Part shown: positions 1 to 8,233 of the stretch, in pieces
How positions within the stretch are numbered: the first letter of the stretch is position 1
Layout: each line of letters opens with the position of its first letter
Notes under the pieces: generated by a model
What the model was told of the DNA's origin: nothing
The model's database searches: none
The model's input: only the letters and a program-made list of their open reading frames with translations
Source of the DNA: Geodermatophilus tzadiensis
GTDB taxonomy: Bacteria > Actinomycetota > Actinomycetes > Mycobacteriales > Geodermatophilaceae
DNA: 64,000 nt
Reading direction: 5' to 3'
NCBI RefSeq assembly: GCF_003002915.1
Contig: NZ_PVTG01000021.1
Coordinates: 1 to 64,000, forward strand
Made by a program: the position numbers and the translations under genes

Positions 1-222
1 GTTGAGGTCGGTCGTCACAACCCGAGCCTGAACACCCTCCGTCCGCGTCTACAGCGCCCTTCGACCCTTCGGGTCGATAGGACTTACTCGTCTAGCACCT
101 TGCGGCGGAACTCCGCCGGATATCCACGCCGCCCCATGCGGCCCTCCCCGGGACTCGGGAGGCCTCAGAATCCAGTAACCCGACTCCGGGAAACAGGGGG
201 CACACCAAGGCGTCCGGCCCAC

Positions 223-273
223 GGGGGTCACTTCAGTGGAGGCCTTGGGGTTGCCCCAGGGGGTCACTTCAGT
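223..273. repeat. Two direct copies of a 15-bp repeat around a small hairpin
   Basis: The 15-mer GGGGGTCACTTCAGT occurs at 223-237 and again, identical, at 259-273. Between them TGGGG (246-250), TTG, CCCCA (254-258) can fold as a short hairpin. The block lies just past the 3' end of the leftward helicase gene, so it could act as a weak terminator. A second small perfect hairpin (TCGACCC-TTC-GGGTCGA) is at 61-77. No convincing gene or tRNA is seen in 1-291. Confidence 0.5.
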
Positions 274-291
274 CACTTCGCTTTGGCGGGC

Positions 292-3200
292 TCACGCAAC
301 CTTGGCGGCGTGGAAGACGTCCGCCGGCAGGGCATGGTCCAGTTGCCAGAGGATGCGCATCGGGCGCTCGCCGGTGTGGGAGACGTAAGCCATCGGACCG
401 GCGTAGAGGTAGGGCGGCGTGCCGAGCGTCCCGTCCGCCGTCTTAGACTCGCGGACGAACAGGTGCACCGACGTGCCCATCTGCCGGTGGTTGACGTAGC
501 GCTGCCCTGTCGCTGATCTCTCGGCCGTCGCGTTTTGCGACTCCCACTGGAACAGCGTCGGCGTGATCGCGTGGTCGGCGTACATCGTGGTGGGGGAGAA
601 GTGCGCCTCGGTCTTCTGCAGGGTCACGAAGAAGACATCAGCGCGGTCGCCGGGCACCCAGCGCACGCCGGAGCCCCACGTGCCGTTGAGGTCCTCGAGC
701 CCGAAGGCCGCCAACGCCTCGTCGCGGCTGTAGCGCGCGTGCACGTGCAGCGGGCGGTCGTCAGCTTCACTCAGCGGAGGGGCCACCCGATGGATCCGCT
801 CGTGCAGCACACCGCTCAGCTCAACGAGCTCCTCGGCGCGGCTTCGGTTTGCCAGAAGTCGGGCGAGCAACTCCTCGATGCTGCTGAACGGGTTCCGCGA
901 GCCGAACAGCGAGAAGTACAGCATCGCGGCCAGCCGCCGGAGCCGGGCGCTAGTCTGCGCTGCGGCGTCCGGCCGGGTGACCGACTGGAAGAACCGCAGC
1001 CGCTCGAGGTCGTCGACGTGCAGCATGCGGCCGAGCGCAGCACCCAGGCCGGCGTCGTCAGGGCCTGGCGTGTCCTCGACGCAACCGGCCGCCCGCTGCA
1101 GGTCTAACCAGCTGCGACCATTGCCGCGGTAGAGGTCCTCGAGCTCGATGCCCGCCTCCTCGAGGAAGTCGGACAGCGACGGCGCCTGCTCGCGCTTGGC
1201 CTCGCTGATCAGCCCCTTCCACGACACGCTCAGCGACTGCTTGATGTTGTCGAGGACGACCCGCTGCGCCACGCGGTCGAGCTCGATGTGGCACCCGGCC
1301 GGCAGGGTGGGGAAGCCCTGCTCGACGTTGCGCTGCAGTCCTCGCCGCGAGCTGCCGGTCAGCGCGCGGAAGCGCAGGTCGAAGCGGAACTCCTTGTGCT
1401 GGGCGCCGATGAAGTCAAGGACGGTCAGGCAGGCCTTGTCCTCGGCCAGCCGCAGGCCGCGACCCAGCTGCTGGAGGAACACCGTTGCGCTCTCCGTGGG
1501 GCGGAGGAAGAGCACGGTGTCGACGGTCGGGATGTCCAGGCCCTCGTTGAACAGGTCGACGGCGAAGAGGACGTTGACCGTTCGGTCGCGCAGCGCGGCC
1601 AGCGCTGCGGCGCGCTCCTCACGGCTCGATATCGACGTCACCGCGCGGCTCGGGATGCCGGCCCGGGTGAACCGGTCGGCCATGTACTGCGCGTGCTGAA
1701 CGCTCACGCAGAAGCCCAGCGCTCGCATCCGGCCGGGGTCCTCGACCTTGTCCTTCACCGCCTGGAGGACGAGCCGGACGCGATGGTCCTCGCCGGTGTA
1801 GACGTTGGTCAGCTCGGTGGTGTCGTACCCGCGGCCGCGCTTCCACCGCAGCTGGTCGAGCGCGACGTCGTCGTGGATGCCGAAGTACTGGAACGGCGCG
1901 AGCAGGCCCTGCTCGAGCGCCTCCCACAGCCGCAGCTCAACGGCGGTGCGCCCGTCGAACCAGGTGCGCACGTCGGCGCCGTCGGCTCGCTCGGGCGTTG
2001 CCGTCAGCCCGAGCAGGACGGTCGGCTTGAGGTGCTCGAGCAGCCGCCGGTACGTGGTTGCCTCGGCGTGGTGGAACTCGTCGACGATGACGACGTCGAA
2101 GTGCGTGGGGTCGAGCTGATCGAGGTCGAGCTGGTTGAGCGACTGGACGGAACCGAACACGTGCCGCCACTCGCGGGGCCGCTGCCCGCCGACGAAGAGC
2201 TCGCCAAAGTCCCCCTGACGCAGCACGTGCCGGAATGTCGACAGGCTCTGGGTCAGCAACTCCTCGCGGTGGGCGACGAACAGGAGCCGGTCGACCATGC
2301 CGCTCTCCCGCAGGCGCCGGTAGTCGAGCGCGGACACGACCGTCTTGCCTGTACCGGTCGCCATCACCACGAGGTTGCGCCACCGACCGTGGATGGTCCG
2401 CTCGGCGTCGAGCCCCTCGAGGATCTCCCGCTGGTAGCCGAACGGGCGGACGTCGAGCGTGGTGATCTCGATGGGCAGGTCGGACGGACCGCCGCGCTCT
2501 GCAGCGAGCGCCGCGCGGAGTCGGTCGCCATCGCGGTGCGGCTCGTAGGTCTCGAACGACGGGTCGAGCCAGTAGCTGTCGAACGTCTCGGCGAACGTGG
2601 TGAGCAGGTGCGCCTGCTCGACGTTGGACAGCCGCACGTTCCACTCGAGGCCGTCGGTCAGGGCGGTGCGGGACAGGTTGGAGGAGCCGACGTACGCCGT
2701 CGACAGGCCAGTGCCGCGGCGGAAGAGCCAGGCCTTGGCGTGCAGCCGCGTCGTCCGGGTCTCGTATGAGACCTTCACCTCGGCGCCGAGTTCAACGAGG
2801 CGATCGAGCGCGCGCTGGTCGGTGGCGCCCATGTACGTGGTGGTGATGACGCGCAGCTGGCCGCCGCGCTCGCGCAGCTCGGTGAGCTGCTTCTCGATGA
2901 CCCGCAGGCCCTGCCACTTGATGAAGGCGCACAGCAGGTCGACGGAGTCGGCGGAGGCGAGCTCGCGGGCGACTTCGAAGCCGATGCGCGGCTGACCGCG
3001 GCCGTTGACCAGCAGGGCGCTGGTGGACATCGGGACGGCCGGTCGCTCGGGGAACGTCGCTGGGCCAGGCGTGGGGGAGGGCTGGGCGACGGCGAGGAGC
3101 GTCCGCGGTGGCTCGACGACGGCGTCCTCGGGAGCGGCCGCGTCCGGAGCCAGTGCGGTGATGGCCTTGACCATGTCGTTGGCCAGCGCGACCTGGCGGC

Positions 3201-3399
3201 CGACCGCGGCCCGGTCACCGCCGCCGGCGATGCGCAGGGCTCGCGATGCCAGCTCGGTGATGTGGCGGGTCAGCGCCTCGTGCGCGTCGACCGGGTCGAG
3301 TTCGCCGAGGGAGACGAGGTCGGAGTCCGCGCCGGCCAGTCGACCGTTCAGAGCCGCGGTCAGGAGGTGCTCGTAGACGCCCGGCGTCAGGTCTGCCAC
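292..3399 (-). CDS. PLD-nuclease / DEAD-DEAH helicase / DUF3427 protein
   Basis: This 1035-aa protein has three modules. After an N-terminal helical part comes a phospholipase D-like nuclease domain with the motif HAKAWLF (near residue 218) followed by GSSNLSR. Next is a superfamily 2 helicase core with Walker A ATGTGKT (near 350), DEFHH as motif II (near 441) and the helicase C motif QLGRGLR. The remaining C-terminal third matches the DUF3427 family. Proteins of this architecture are common in bacterial defence islands and probably translocate on and cut DNA; the substrate is not known. The start is GTG at 3399, with no strong Shine-Dalgarno. The divergent neighbour begins at 3575. All motifs look intact, so it is probably functional. 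The architecture is clear, but the biological role is inferred from the family. Confidence 0.9.
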   Translation of the reverse strand: MADLTPGVYEHLLTAALNGRLAGADSDLVSLGELDPVDAHEALTRHITELASRALRIAGGGDRAAVGRQVALANDMVKAITALAPDAAAPEDAVVEPPRTLLAVAQPSPTPGPATFPERPAVPMSTSALLVNGRGQPRIGFEVARELASADSVDLLCAFIKWQGLRVIEKQLTELRERGGQLRVITTTYMGATDQRALDRLVELGAEVKVSYETRTTRLHAKAWLFRRGTGLSTAYVGSSNLSRTALTDGLEWNVRLSNVEQAHLLTTFAETFDSYWLDPSFETYEPHRDGDRLRAALAAERGGPSDLPIEITTLDVRPFGYQREILEGLDAERTIHGRWRNLVVMATGTGKTVVSALDYRRLRESGMVDRLLFVAHREELLTQSLSTFRHVLRQGDFGELFVGGQRPREWRHVFGSVQSLNQLDLDQLDPTHFDVVIVDEFHHAEATTYRRLLEHLKPTVLLGLTATPERADGADVRTWFDGRTAVELRLWEALEQGLLAPFQYFGIHDDVALDQLRWKRGRGYDTTELTNVYTGEDHRVRLVLQAVKDKVEDPGRMRALGFCVSVQHAQYMADRFTRAGIPSRAVTSISSREERAAALAALRDRTVNVLFAVDLFNEGLDIPTVDTVLFLRPTESATVFLQQLGRGLRLAEDKACLTVLDFIGAQHKEFRFDLRFRALTGSSRRGLQRNVEQGFPTLPAGCHIELDRVAQRVVLDNIKQSLSVSWKGLISEAKREQAPSLSDFLEEAGIELEDLYRGNGRSWLDLQRAAGCVEDTPGPDDAGLGAALGRMLHVDDLERLRFFQSVTRPDAAAQTSARLRRLAAMLYFSLFGSRNPFSSIEELLARLLANRSRAEELVELSGVLHERIHRVAPPLSEADDRPLHVHARYSRDEALAAFGLEDLNGTWGSGVRWVPGDRADVFFVTLQKTEAHFSPTTMYADHAITPTLFQWESQNATAERSATGQRYVNHRQMGTSVHLFVRESKTADGTLGTPPYLYAGPMAYVSHTGERPMRILWQLDHALPADVFHAAKVA

Positions 3400-3574
3400 G
3401 AACGGACCGTAACCGGAAGGCGACCCTCAGCTGGTCATGCCACTCGGCCGCTGTCCGAGGGGAGCACGGATGGCAGCCACTCGATCAGGGTGGCCATGGG
3501 CTCGTCCAGTCCGACTGACAGGCGGCTCGTTCCTACGATGGCGCGGCTTCTCGCTCGTCGATCCGGAGGAAGTC

Positions 3575-4715
3575 TTGTCAGCGTTGCTGCCTGCATGGGC
3601 TACCGCCAAGGTCATCACCTCGGCGGTAGCCGGAGCCGTCGTAGTCGGCGGCGCTATCGCGGTGGTTACCGCTGACGACTCGGTCGAGGCGACCGTGGTC
3701 GACGTCGTCGACGGCGACACCCTCGACGTGCGCTACGACGGCGCCGAACACCGCGTGCGGCTGTTAAACCTCGACACGCCGGAATCCGTCGATCCCAAGC
3801 AGCACTGTGCAGTGCATGGGTCCTGAGGCGACGCAGTACCTCGAAGGACTGCTGCCAGCAGGTACGTCCGTGCGCCTCGAGTACGACGTCGAGCGGGAGG
3901 ACGGTTACAGCCGTGAGCTGGCCGGCGTCTTTCTGGGCGACCTGCTCGTCAACGCCGAGATCGCCGAACAGGGGCTCGGGGTCGCCATCGCGGTGGGTGA
4001 AAACCTGCGCATCTTCGATGCGGTGCAGGCCGGTCAATCCGAGGCCCAGAGAGCCGGACGAGGCCTGTACGCCGAGGACGTCGCGTGCACCGTGCCCGCA
4101 CGCGTGGCTGCAACAGAGGCAGGAGCTCAGGCCGCACAGCCCATGGCCTCCAGTGCCCCGCCGTCTGACATCGCTGCTGCAGGTGAGGACATCGCGGAGT
4201 CGTTGCTTGAAGTCTCTGCGCTCCTCGGCGAGCTCAACGGCGACCCGAAGGTCTTCCCTGTCCTTCCATTCAGTCCGGGTCAACTGGCGGACCTCCGCGG
4301 ACGGTTGCTGTCTGCCCAAGGCGAACTCACCTCTGCGCGAGACGCCAACGCGACAGCACTCAGGCAGGCACGAGCGAGGGTTGAGGCGGAAGCGCGTGCT
4401 GCTGAAGAAGCTCGTCGCGCGGCCGAGGAGGCGGCGCCCCGAGCAGCGGAGGAAGAAGCTCGGCGGGCAGCCGAGGAGGCCGCTCGCCACGAGGCTGAGC
4501 GGGCCGCGGCCGAGGCTGCAGCGCGTGCTTCCCAGCCATCGTCGTCGACGAGCGGCGGGTCGTCCCGCTCCTCCGGCCCGTCTAGTGCGCCGCGCACCAC
4601 GACGCCCCCACCACAGCCTTCGTCAAGCAACTCTGGCTCCGGCGGCCCCAGCGGGTACACCGGGTGTCGCAGCTACGCGCCGGGTGGCGGGAGCTGGACG
4701 CCGATCCCCTGCTGA
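3575..4715 (+). pseudogene. Staphylococcal nuclease-like (thermonuclease) protein, split by a one-base frameshift
   Basis: The SNase fold is spread over two frames. The first part starts at TTG 3575, 4 bases after GGAGGA at 3565-3570. It carries an N-terminal membrane/signal segment (roughly residues 4-30), DGDTLDVRYDG and RVRLLNLDTPES, which hold the first catalytic Arg and the Glu. It then runs to a stop at about 3824. The second frame continues with QCMGPEATQYL, the YSRELAGV motif (second catalytic Arg), a long Ala/Glu/Arg coiled coil and a Ser/Pro-rich tail with Cys residues ending at 4715. Dropping the T at 3806 restores a continuous DPKQHVQCMGPEA reading typical of the family. The protein would be exported or membrane-anchored. 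Either the gene is newly broken or the base is a sequence error. GC content is lower than in most neighbours. Confidence 0.8.
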
Positions 4716-4833
4716 GCCGCGATACGGACCGCTGCCGTGCAGGCTAGATTCGGCTGGCCAGGGGCGCCTGCCCCGGGTGATGAGGACCGGGACTCCTGAT
4801 GGGTCGCCAACCGAGGTCGCGGCCGCCGGTCGC

Positions 4834-5640
4834 TCAACAGGCGAGCGGCAGGCCGTGGAAGGCCTGTTCGCGGTGCCATATGACGTGTCGCTCGGCTGGC
4901 GTCGGTGTCCCGGGGCGCGGCCGAAATCGACGACCGTGGAGCTCGTAGATGGCTCGACCGTGGAGGTGCGGGCGGAGAAGCGCGGCGAGACCACGACCGT
5001 CAGGTCGTCGTCGAGGCCGAGGACACCGCGGTCGAACAGCTTGTGGTACAGCGAGCAGAGCGCCAGGCCGTTGTCGAGTCGACGGGCCCGACGAGCGGAT
5101 GTGCGCGGCCTCCAGGCCGACCGGCGCGCCGCCCATCTGACCGTCGAAGCCGCAGAACGCGCACTGTCGGTCCAATGCCTTGATGACGGCGGCCGGCCAC
5201 TACTGCTCCGCCGTCGTCGGGCGGATCTCGCTTCGCGGGTGGGTCCGCTACCCTCCAGTAGGTCCGGATCCAGGCCGACCGCGACGAGGACGTCAGGTGC
5301 CACCGTGCTCGGGAAGCGGTTCTCGACTAGCTAGGCACGCGTGGCCTCGGCGAGGAGTTCCGGACAGTCCCGCAGGGGAGATTCCCAGCGACGCCTCGAA
5401 GTGTCCGGTCACGCCCTGGCGCAGCGGGCCGACGTAGTTCATTAGGACGTCGTGGTCGAGCGGCCACACGCGCCGTCGGAATGCAGCGGTGTGAACGGGA
5501 ACGCGGCGCTCTGCGCGCGGCCCGTCGTCGATGTCGGCCCGAACTTCTCGATCAGGTCGGCGAGCTCCTGCTCCGCCTCGGACCTAGGCAGGCTGCTCAA
5601 TTCGGTGGACGCAAGCCGGTCAAGCGCCAGGGAGCACGAG
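4834..5640 (-). pseudogene. Decayed copy of the phosphorothioate-DNA-binding HNH endonuclease
   Basis: Three leftward frames together reproduce the intact protein encoded at 30065-30964. The N-terminal sulfur-binding-domain part survives around 5450-5640 (ELADLIEKFGP, TGRAQSAAFPFTPL). The middle APDVLVAVGLDPDLL is near 5300. The HNH parts CAFCGFDGQMGG, GLEAAHIR and LDNGLALCSLYHKLFDRG are near 5000-5175, but in two different frames. The tail AERHVIWHREQAFHGLPL ends at 4834. At least three frameshifts plus divergence from the full-length copy make function unlikely. It is a relic of a duplication, or of an earlier acquisition of the same restriction enzyme. Between 4716 and 4833 I see no gene. 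Confidence 0.85.
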
Positions 5641-5925
5641 CACGGGCCAGCTGCGTGGGAGCGGCGCGCTCGGGACCTGATCGAGCACCGCGTCTGAGTG
5701 CGCCGCTGCGCGGGTGTCGTGTCTAACCGACCAGCCTGCGCCCGCGTGGGTGTGGCTGGCGCGTTGACTGTGGCCGGTGTGGGTGTGTGGACGACGAGAT
5801 GAGCTCGTGTGCCCGCTGATTGCGGTCGGCGTGCTAGACAGCGGACCGGCCGTGCTCGGTGTCTGCCCGCCGGCCCCATTCCCGGCGGCTGTCAGCTCGT
5901 CGTGGACCTGCCCGGAGGTACCGCC
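5641..5925. other. Intergenic stretch, no gene seen
   Basis: This region between the HNH relic and the DUF262 gene has no reading frame with recognisable protein character on either strand. It probably holds the promoter of the downstream gene, but I cannot point to a convincing -35/-10 pair. A ribosome binding site GGAGGT at 5914-5919 belongs to the gene that starts at 5926. Confidence 0.4.
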
Positions 5926-8031
5926 ATGGAGGCTCGCCCACGCACGCTCAAGAGCGTGTTCCACCCCAACGTGCGACTCGAGGTCCCCCTTTTCCAGCGC
6001 CGCTACGTCTGGACGGCGGAGCAGCAGTGGGAGCCGCTGTGGGAGGACGTGCTGGCGACTCTGGAGCGCATGAGGGGTGATGACTCCCTTCCGCACTTCA
6101 TGGGCGCGATCGTCCTGGAGCACGTGCGCCGGCCGCACGGCAGCATCGAGGTCCGCCAGGTCATCGACGGGCAGCAGCGTCTGACCACGCTCCAGCTCAT
6201 GACGGCCGCGGTCCGGGACGTCGCCGTCGAACTCGGGGCGTCGACCCGGACGGTCAAGCGGCTGGGGGTGCTGTTGGAGAACGACCCCGAGATCATCGAC
6301 TCCGCCGACGACGTATTCCGGCTGTGGCCCACCAACGCCGACCGGGCCGACTTCCGCGCCGTCCTCACTGGTGCGCACCGCCGGTCCTGCGCGGCCGATG
6401 CCGGATCCAGCCGCATCGTCGGCGCCTACCTGTGGTTCATGCGCGAGGTCGAGCGCTGGCTGGAGCCGGTGGCTCCGGACGAGCGCGCCGACCGTATCGA
6501 CGAGCTCACCACCGTCATCGCCGACGGGCTGGAGACCGTCGTCATCGACCTCGGTCCTGAGGACAACGCGCAGGTCATCTTCGAGACGCTGAACGCCCGC
6601 GGGACGGCGCTGCTGGCGTCGGACCTCATCAAGAACCTGATCTTCCGCACGCTGCAGGGCGCCAGCCGGCCCAGCGACCACCTCTACGAGAAGCACTGGC
6701 GGCCGCTCGAGGAGGACCACTGGCGGACGGAGGTCCGCCAGGGCCGCCTGATGCGCCCGCGGCTCGACGCGTTCGTGGGGCACTTCCTGGTCGTCCACCT
6801 CCAGCGTGAGGTTCAGGCCCACCAGCTGTTCTCCAGCCTGCGCGACCACGTCGGACGCAGCGCCGACCGGGCCGAAGAGGTGCTGGTCGAGCTGTCGCGT
6901 TACGCGCAGGTCTACGACCGGATCGAGCGGCGCGAGGACCTCACCGAGCGTGAGGTCGCGTCGCTGGAGCGGCTCGCCATCGCAGACACCCAGACGGTCC
7001 AGCCGCTCCTCCTGTGGCTCTTCGCGAACCACGCCGGCCCGGAGCGCGCGCGGGCGCTGGCTGCGCTGGAGTCCTACCTCGTCCGGCGGGCCATCTGCCG
7101 CCTCAGCGGGAAGAACTACAACCGCATCTTCCTCGACCTGCTGCGCCGGCTGACCAACGGCGAGGGCGCCCCCGGAGAGTTCGTCACCTCCTACCTGGCC
7201 CGCCAGGGATCCGACTCCGGGGTGTGGCCCAGCGACGAGGAGCTCGAGCGATCAATCCTCATCCTCCCGGCCTACAAGCTGCTCAAGCGAGCGAAGCTGA
7301 ACCAGGTCCTGGTGGCGCTGGAGGAGCAGTCCCGCGGCCCGCGCACCGAGTCGGTCCGGCTGACCGGCAAGCTGTCGGTCGAGCACCTCGTCCCGCAGCA
7401 GTGGCAGGACAACTGGCCCCTGGCAGTGCCGGGCGGGCCGTCGGACGACGCCGCGGAGCGGGACGCGCTGCTGCACACGCTGGGCAACCTGACGCTCCTC
7501 ACGCAGCCGCTCAACAGCGCCATCTCCAACGGCAGCTGGGACCGCAAGCGGGCCGAGATCACCCAGCTCAGCAGCCTGAGGCTCAACAGCGGCTTGCCGG
7601 TGGTATTCGGCAACGAGTCGGTCCGGGCGCGCGGTCGCTATCTGGCCAGCCTCGCCGCCGCCGTCTGGCGCCGTCCGCCGCTGGCTCTCGGCCAGACCAC
7701 CTACGTCGACGAGGCAGAGCGCGATCTGCGCCCCGACCGGGAGGGCGCTCGCCCGCGACCCAGCCGGGCTCCGCAGTCGACCCCCTCGGCCAGCGGCCGG
7801 CGCCGGGACATCGCCGCGCACATCGCGCACGCCTTCGCGGACCTGCCGGTCGGCTCCTTCCTCACCGTCTCGCAGATCCGAAACACGCCGTCCCCGGAGT
7901 ACGAGGGGACGGCACCGTCTGCCGGGGCGATTTCCGCGCGGCTGTTCCCCGCCAGCGGGCCCATGACCCTCGTCGGCGTCGTCCCTGACCAACGCAACGG
8001 CGTCCGCGGGGCCAGGAAGACCGCCGCCTGA
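5926..8031 (+). CDS. DUF262-DUF1524 protein, GmrSD-like type IV restriction enzyme
   Basis: A 701-aa protein with the fused GmrS/GmrD organisation. The N-terminal DUF262 domain has PLFQRRYVW (residues about 20-28) and the signature VIDGQQRLTTL (about 79-89). The C-terminal DUF1524 domain has EHLVPQQW (about 486), the H-x-x-P variant of an HNH/beta-beta-alpha-metal nuclease, followed by LGNLTLL and SNGSW. Family members use NTP-dependent nuclease activity against modified phage DNA such as glucosylated hydroxymethylcytosine. After the nuclease there is an extra region of roughly 100 residues, with basic linker, that I do not recognise. The start is ATG 5926, six bases after GGAGGT. The reading frame stays open upstream to 5809, but that part lacks protein character. 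It stands alone on the + strand, in front of recC. Confidence 0.88.
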   Translation: MEARPRTLKSVFHPNVRLEVPLFQRRYVWTAEQQWEPLWEDVLATLERMRGDDSLPHFMGAIVLEHVRRPHGSIEVRQVIDGQQRLTTLQLMTAAVRDVAVELGASTRTVKRLGVLLENDPEIIDSADDVFRLWPTNADRADFRAVLTGAHRRSCAADAGSSRIVGAYLWFMREVERWLEPVAPDERADRIDELTTVIADGLETVVIDLGPEDNAQVIFETLNARGTALLASDLIKNLIFRTLQGASRPSDHLYEKHWRPLEEDHWRTEVRQGRLMRPRLDAFVGHFLVVHLQREVQAHQLFSSLRDHVGRSADRAEEVLVELSRYAQVYDRIERREDLTEREVASLERLAIADTQTVQPLLLWLFANHAGPERARALAALESYLVRRAICRLSGKNYNRIFLDLLRRLTNGEGAPGEFVTSYLARQGSDSGVWPSDEELERSILILPAYKLLKRAKLNQVLVALEEQSRGPRTESVRLTGKLSVEHLVPQQWQDNWPLAVPGGPSDDAAERDALLHTLGNLTLLTQPLNSAISNGSWDRKRAEITQLSSLRLNSGLPVVFGNESVRARGRYLASLAAAVWRRPPLALGQTTYVDEAERDLRPDREGARPRPSRAPQSTPSASGRRRDIAAHIAHAFADLPVGSFLTVSQIRNTPSPEYEGTAPSAGAISARLFPASGPMTLVGVVPDQRNGVRGARKTAA

Positions 8032-8233
8032 TCGCCGGGGCCGGTAGGCCGGGCGCTCTTTCGGGTGGCGGAGGTCAAGGCGAGGAGCTCGGCCGCCGAT
8101 AAGAGACGATGGCGTCTCAGTTCCTCAGCACGGTCTGGGGCCCCGACCCGTCTGCCTGACCCTGGAGCGTGCCTCGAATGTCCCACCGTGCCGCCGTGCC
8201 CTGCCCCCGTCTCGACGAGCAGGGCTGAGCGAG

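Noticed and set aside
223-273. CRISPR-like repeat
   Set aside because: Only two 15-bp copies with a 21-base gap and no cas genes.
1-291. Possible tRNA or 3' tRNA fragment at the left edge
   Set aside because: The small hairpin at 61-77 looks like a T-arm at first sight, but no acceptor or anticodon stem pairs around it and there is no TTCRANY loop of the right size.
3437-4715. Two separate genes for the SNase region
   Set aside because: Each half holds only part of the nuclease fold, and they join perfectly if one base is removed, so a frameshifted single gene is the better reading.
5776-5925. N-terminal extension of the DUF262 protein to 5809
   Set aside because: The extension has no family similarity, and ATG 5926 has an ideal ribosome binding site with family-like sequence directly after it.
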